A stretch of 6,220 nucleotides of DNA, from contig SBBV01000197.1 of the NCBI GenBank assembly GCA_005240015.1, forward strand, positions 1 through 6,220, written 5' to 3'. The notes beneath the pieces are model-generated. The model saw only the letters and a list, made by a program, of their open reading frames with translations, ran no database searches and was not told the origin of the DNA. Below are positions 5,318 to 6,220 of this stretch, in pieces. A program made the translations under genes and the position numbers. The DNA comes from Candidatus Odyssella thessalonicensis (GTDB lineage: Bacteria > Pseudomonadota > Alphaproteobacteria > Bin65). Position 1 is the first letter of the stretch. Each line of letters begins with the position of its first letter.

Positions 5318-6046
5318 TCACTCGGCCGCCTGGCGCAATGCGACAGCGGCGACGAAGGGGGCCAGCGCCAGCGCCGCAAGCAGGAACGCGCCGAGCAGCA
5401 GAAGCTGGGCGCGGAAGCCCTGCCCGGTCGCCGCCGCCTCGACCGCGGCGACGCCGAAGATCAGTACGGGGATATAGAGCGGCAGGATCAGCAGCGAGAG
5501 CAGCACGCCGCCGCGGCGCGCGCCCAAGACCAGCGCCGCGCCGATGGCACCGATCAAGGTCAGAACCGGCGTACCCAGCGCCAGGCCGGCGATAAGCGCG
5601 GGATACGCTGCGTTGGGGAGGTTCAACAGCAGCGCCAACAGCGGCGAGAGCAGCACCAGCGGCAGGCCGGTGGTGAGCCAGTGCGCGGCGCATTTCGCCA
5701 GCACGAGCAGGCTCGGTGCCGCCGGCGCCGTCAGCAGATAGTCGAGCGTGCCGTCCTCGTAGTCGGCCTGGAACAGCCGGTCGAGCGAGAGGAGGGCCGC
5801 CAAGAGCGCCGCGACCCAGAGGATGCCGGCGCCGATCGCGGACAGCGTCTGCGGCTCGGCGCCGACGCCGAACGGGAACAGCGAGACGACGATGACGAAG
5901 AAGGCCAGCACGGTGGCCGTGTCGCTGCCCTGGCGTACGGCCAGGCGCAGATCGCGGCGCAAGAGCGCGCCGAACCCGGCGGCGAGCCGCGCCTCGGCGA
6001 GCGTGCCGATGCGGCCGCCATTGCGGGTGCCGCCGCGGTCGCTCAT
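5318..6046 (-). CDS. ccmB: CcmB, heme exporter membrane subunit
   Basis: CcmB is the integral membrane partner of the CcmA ATPase. The protein has 242 residues with about six hydrophobic segments, near 45-61, 70-87, 111-135, 150-172, 180-203 and 214-236. The family signature LDRLFQADYEDGTLDYLL is at 88-105, in the loop after the second segment, and IPVLIFG is at 192-198 in the fifth. The start was chosen because its ATG overlaps the ccmA stop (ATGA) and has GGAG about 10 nt upstream; a longer frame upstream would run through the ccmA tail. CcmB proteins are usually near 220 residues. The excess is a Gly/Arg-rich N-terminal stretch of about 20 residues before the usual 'GALLRRDLRLA' beginning, so a later start is possible, although no Met lies between. 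The gap to ccmC after its stop holds a palindrome. Confidence 0.95.
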   Translation of the reverse strand: MSDRGGTRNGGRIGTLAEARLAAGFGALLRRDLRLAVRQGSDTATVLAFFVIVVSLFPFGVGAEPQTLSAIGAGILWVAALLAALLSLDRLFQADYEDGTLDYLLTAPAAPSLLVLAKCAAHWLTTGLPLVLLSPLLALLLNLPNAAYPALIAGLALGTPVLTLIGAIGAALVLGARRGGVLLSLLILPLYIPVLIFGVAAVEAAATGQGFRAQLLLLGAFLLAALALAPFVAAVALRQAAE

Positions 6047-6220
6047 GCCGCGCGCGCTCCGGCAGCGTTCGCCAGCGCCAGCGCATTGGCGCCGGGCAGC
6101 TTCAACGCGAGATGGGTCGAAACCACGGCCATGCCGCCGGCGGCGCAATGCTCGGCCACCAGCGCCTCGAGCGTGGCGACATTGGCGTCGTCGAGCCCGG
6201 TCGTGGGCTCGTCGAGCAGC
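6043..6220 (-). CDS. ccmA: CcmA, heme exporter ATP-binding protein (C-terminal part only)
   Basis: This is the ATPase subunit of the CcmAB(C) complex, which acts on the cytoplasmic face of the inner membrane and uses ATP hydrolysis to release holo-CcmE from CcmC. Only the last 58 residues are in the window; the rest lies beyond the right edge. The visible part opens with the Walker B and D-loop stretch LLDEPTTGLD, and about 22 residues later comes STH, the switch (H-loop) histidine of ABC ATPases. The tail is Ala/Leu-rich and ends GARAA. The stop TGA at 6045-6043 overlaps the ATG of ccmB as ATGA, which implies translational coupling. The ABC ATPase class is certain from the motifs. The assignment to CcmA rests on the following ccmB gene. 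The gene is cut by the window edge and shows no sign of being broken. Confidence 0.93.
   Translation of the reverse strand, partial: LLDEPTTGLDDANVATLEALVAEHCAAGGMAVVSTHLALKLPGANALALANAAGARAA

Noticed and set aside
5314..5320. Possible target-site duplication flanking the ccmB-ccmC palindrome
   Set aside because: I compared the bases just outside both outer arms and found no convincing matching direct repeat, so I do not claim insertion by a duplication mechanism.

Overview
The window is one minus-strand block of the System I cytochrome c maturation (ccm) operon. Read in the direction of transcription, from high to low coordinates, the order is ccmA (C-terminal end only), ccmB, ccmC, ccmD, ccmE, ccmF, ccmG (dsbE), ccmH and ccmI (N-terminal part only). 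I saw no convincing gene on the plus strand. Base composition is strongly GC-rich. The style of CcmC, CcmE and CcmH, with a short CcmH plus a separate CcmI, suggests a high-GC proteobacterium. My best guess is an alphaproteobacterium of the Rhodospirillales kind, but the lineage is an inference from remembered family features.

Layout: 6220-6043 is the ccmA tail, coupled to ccmB (6046-5318) by an ATGA overlap. A 149-bp gap (5317-5169) holds a nested palindrome. ccmC follows (5168-4425). A 261-bp gap (4424-4164) holds a different large palindrome plus a less GC-rich leader. ccmD (4163-3984, 59 aa) overlaps ccmE (3994-3533) by 11 nt. A 123-bp gap (3532-3410) holds a third palindromic repeat. ccmF (3409-1409), ccmG (1403-849), ccmH (852-364) and ccmI (367 to the left edge) are then joined by a 5-nt spacer and two ATGA overlaps.

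The genes work as one pathway. CcmA and CcmB form the ABC transporter-like part. CcmC, with CcmD, loads heme onto His124 of the heme chaperone CcmE, and ATP hydrolysis by CcmAB releases holo-CcmE. CcmG and CcmH keep the apocytochrome CXXCH thiols reduced. CcmI holds the apocytochrome, and CcmF with CcmH and CcmI forms the ligation machinery that attaches heme. All the catalytic and heme-ligand residues I looked for are present, so the system looks intact and functional.

The genes themselves are well known. The unusual part is the spaces between them: the operon is otherwise packed with overlapping genes, yet each of its three real gaps is occupied by a different palindromic, apparently repetitive element. 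The one in the ccmB-ccmC gap fills it almost exactly and its outer arm covers the ribosome-binding region of ccmC. I found no tRNA, rRNA, CRISPR array, transposase gene or undescribed multigene system here.
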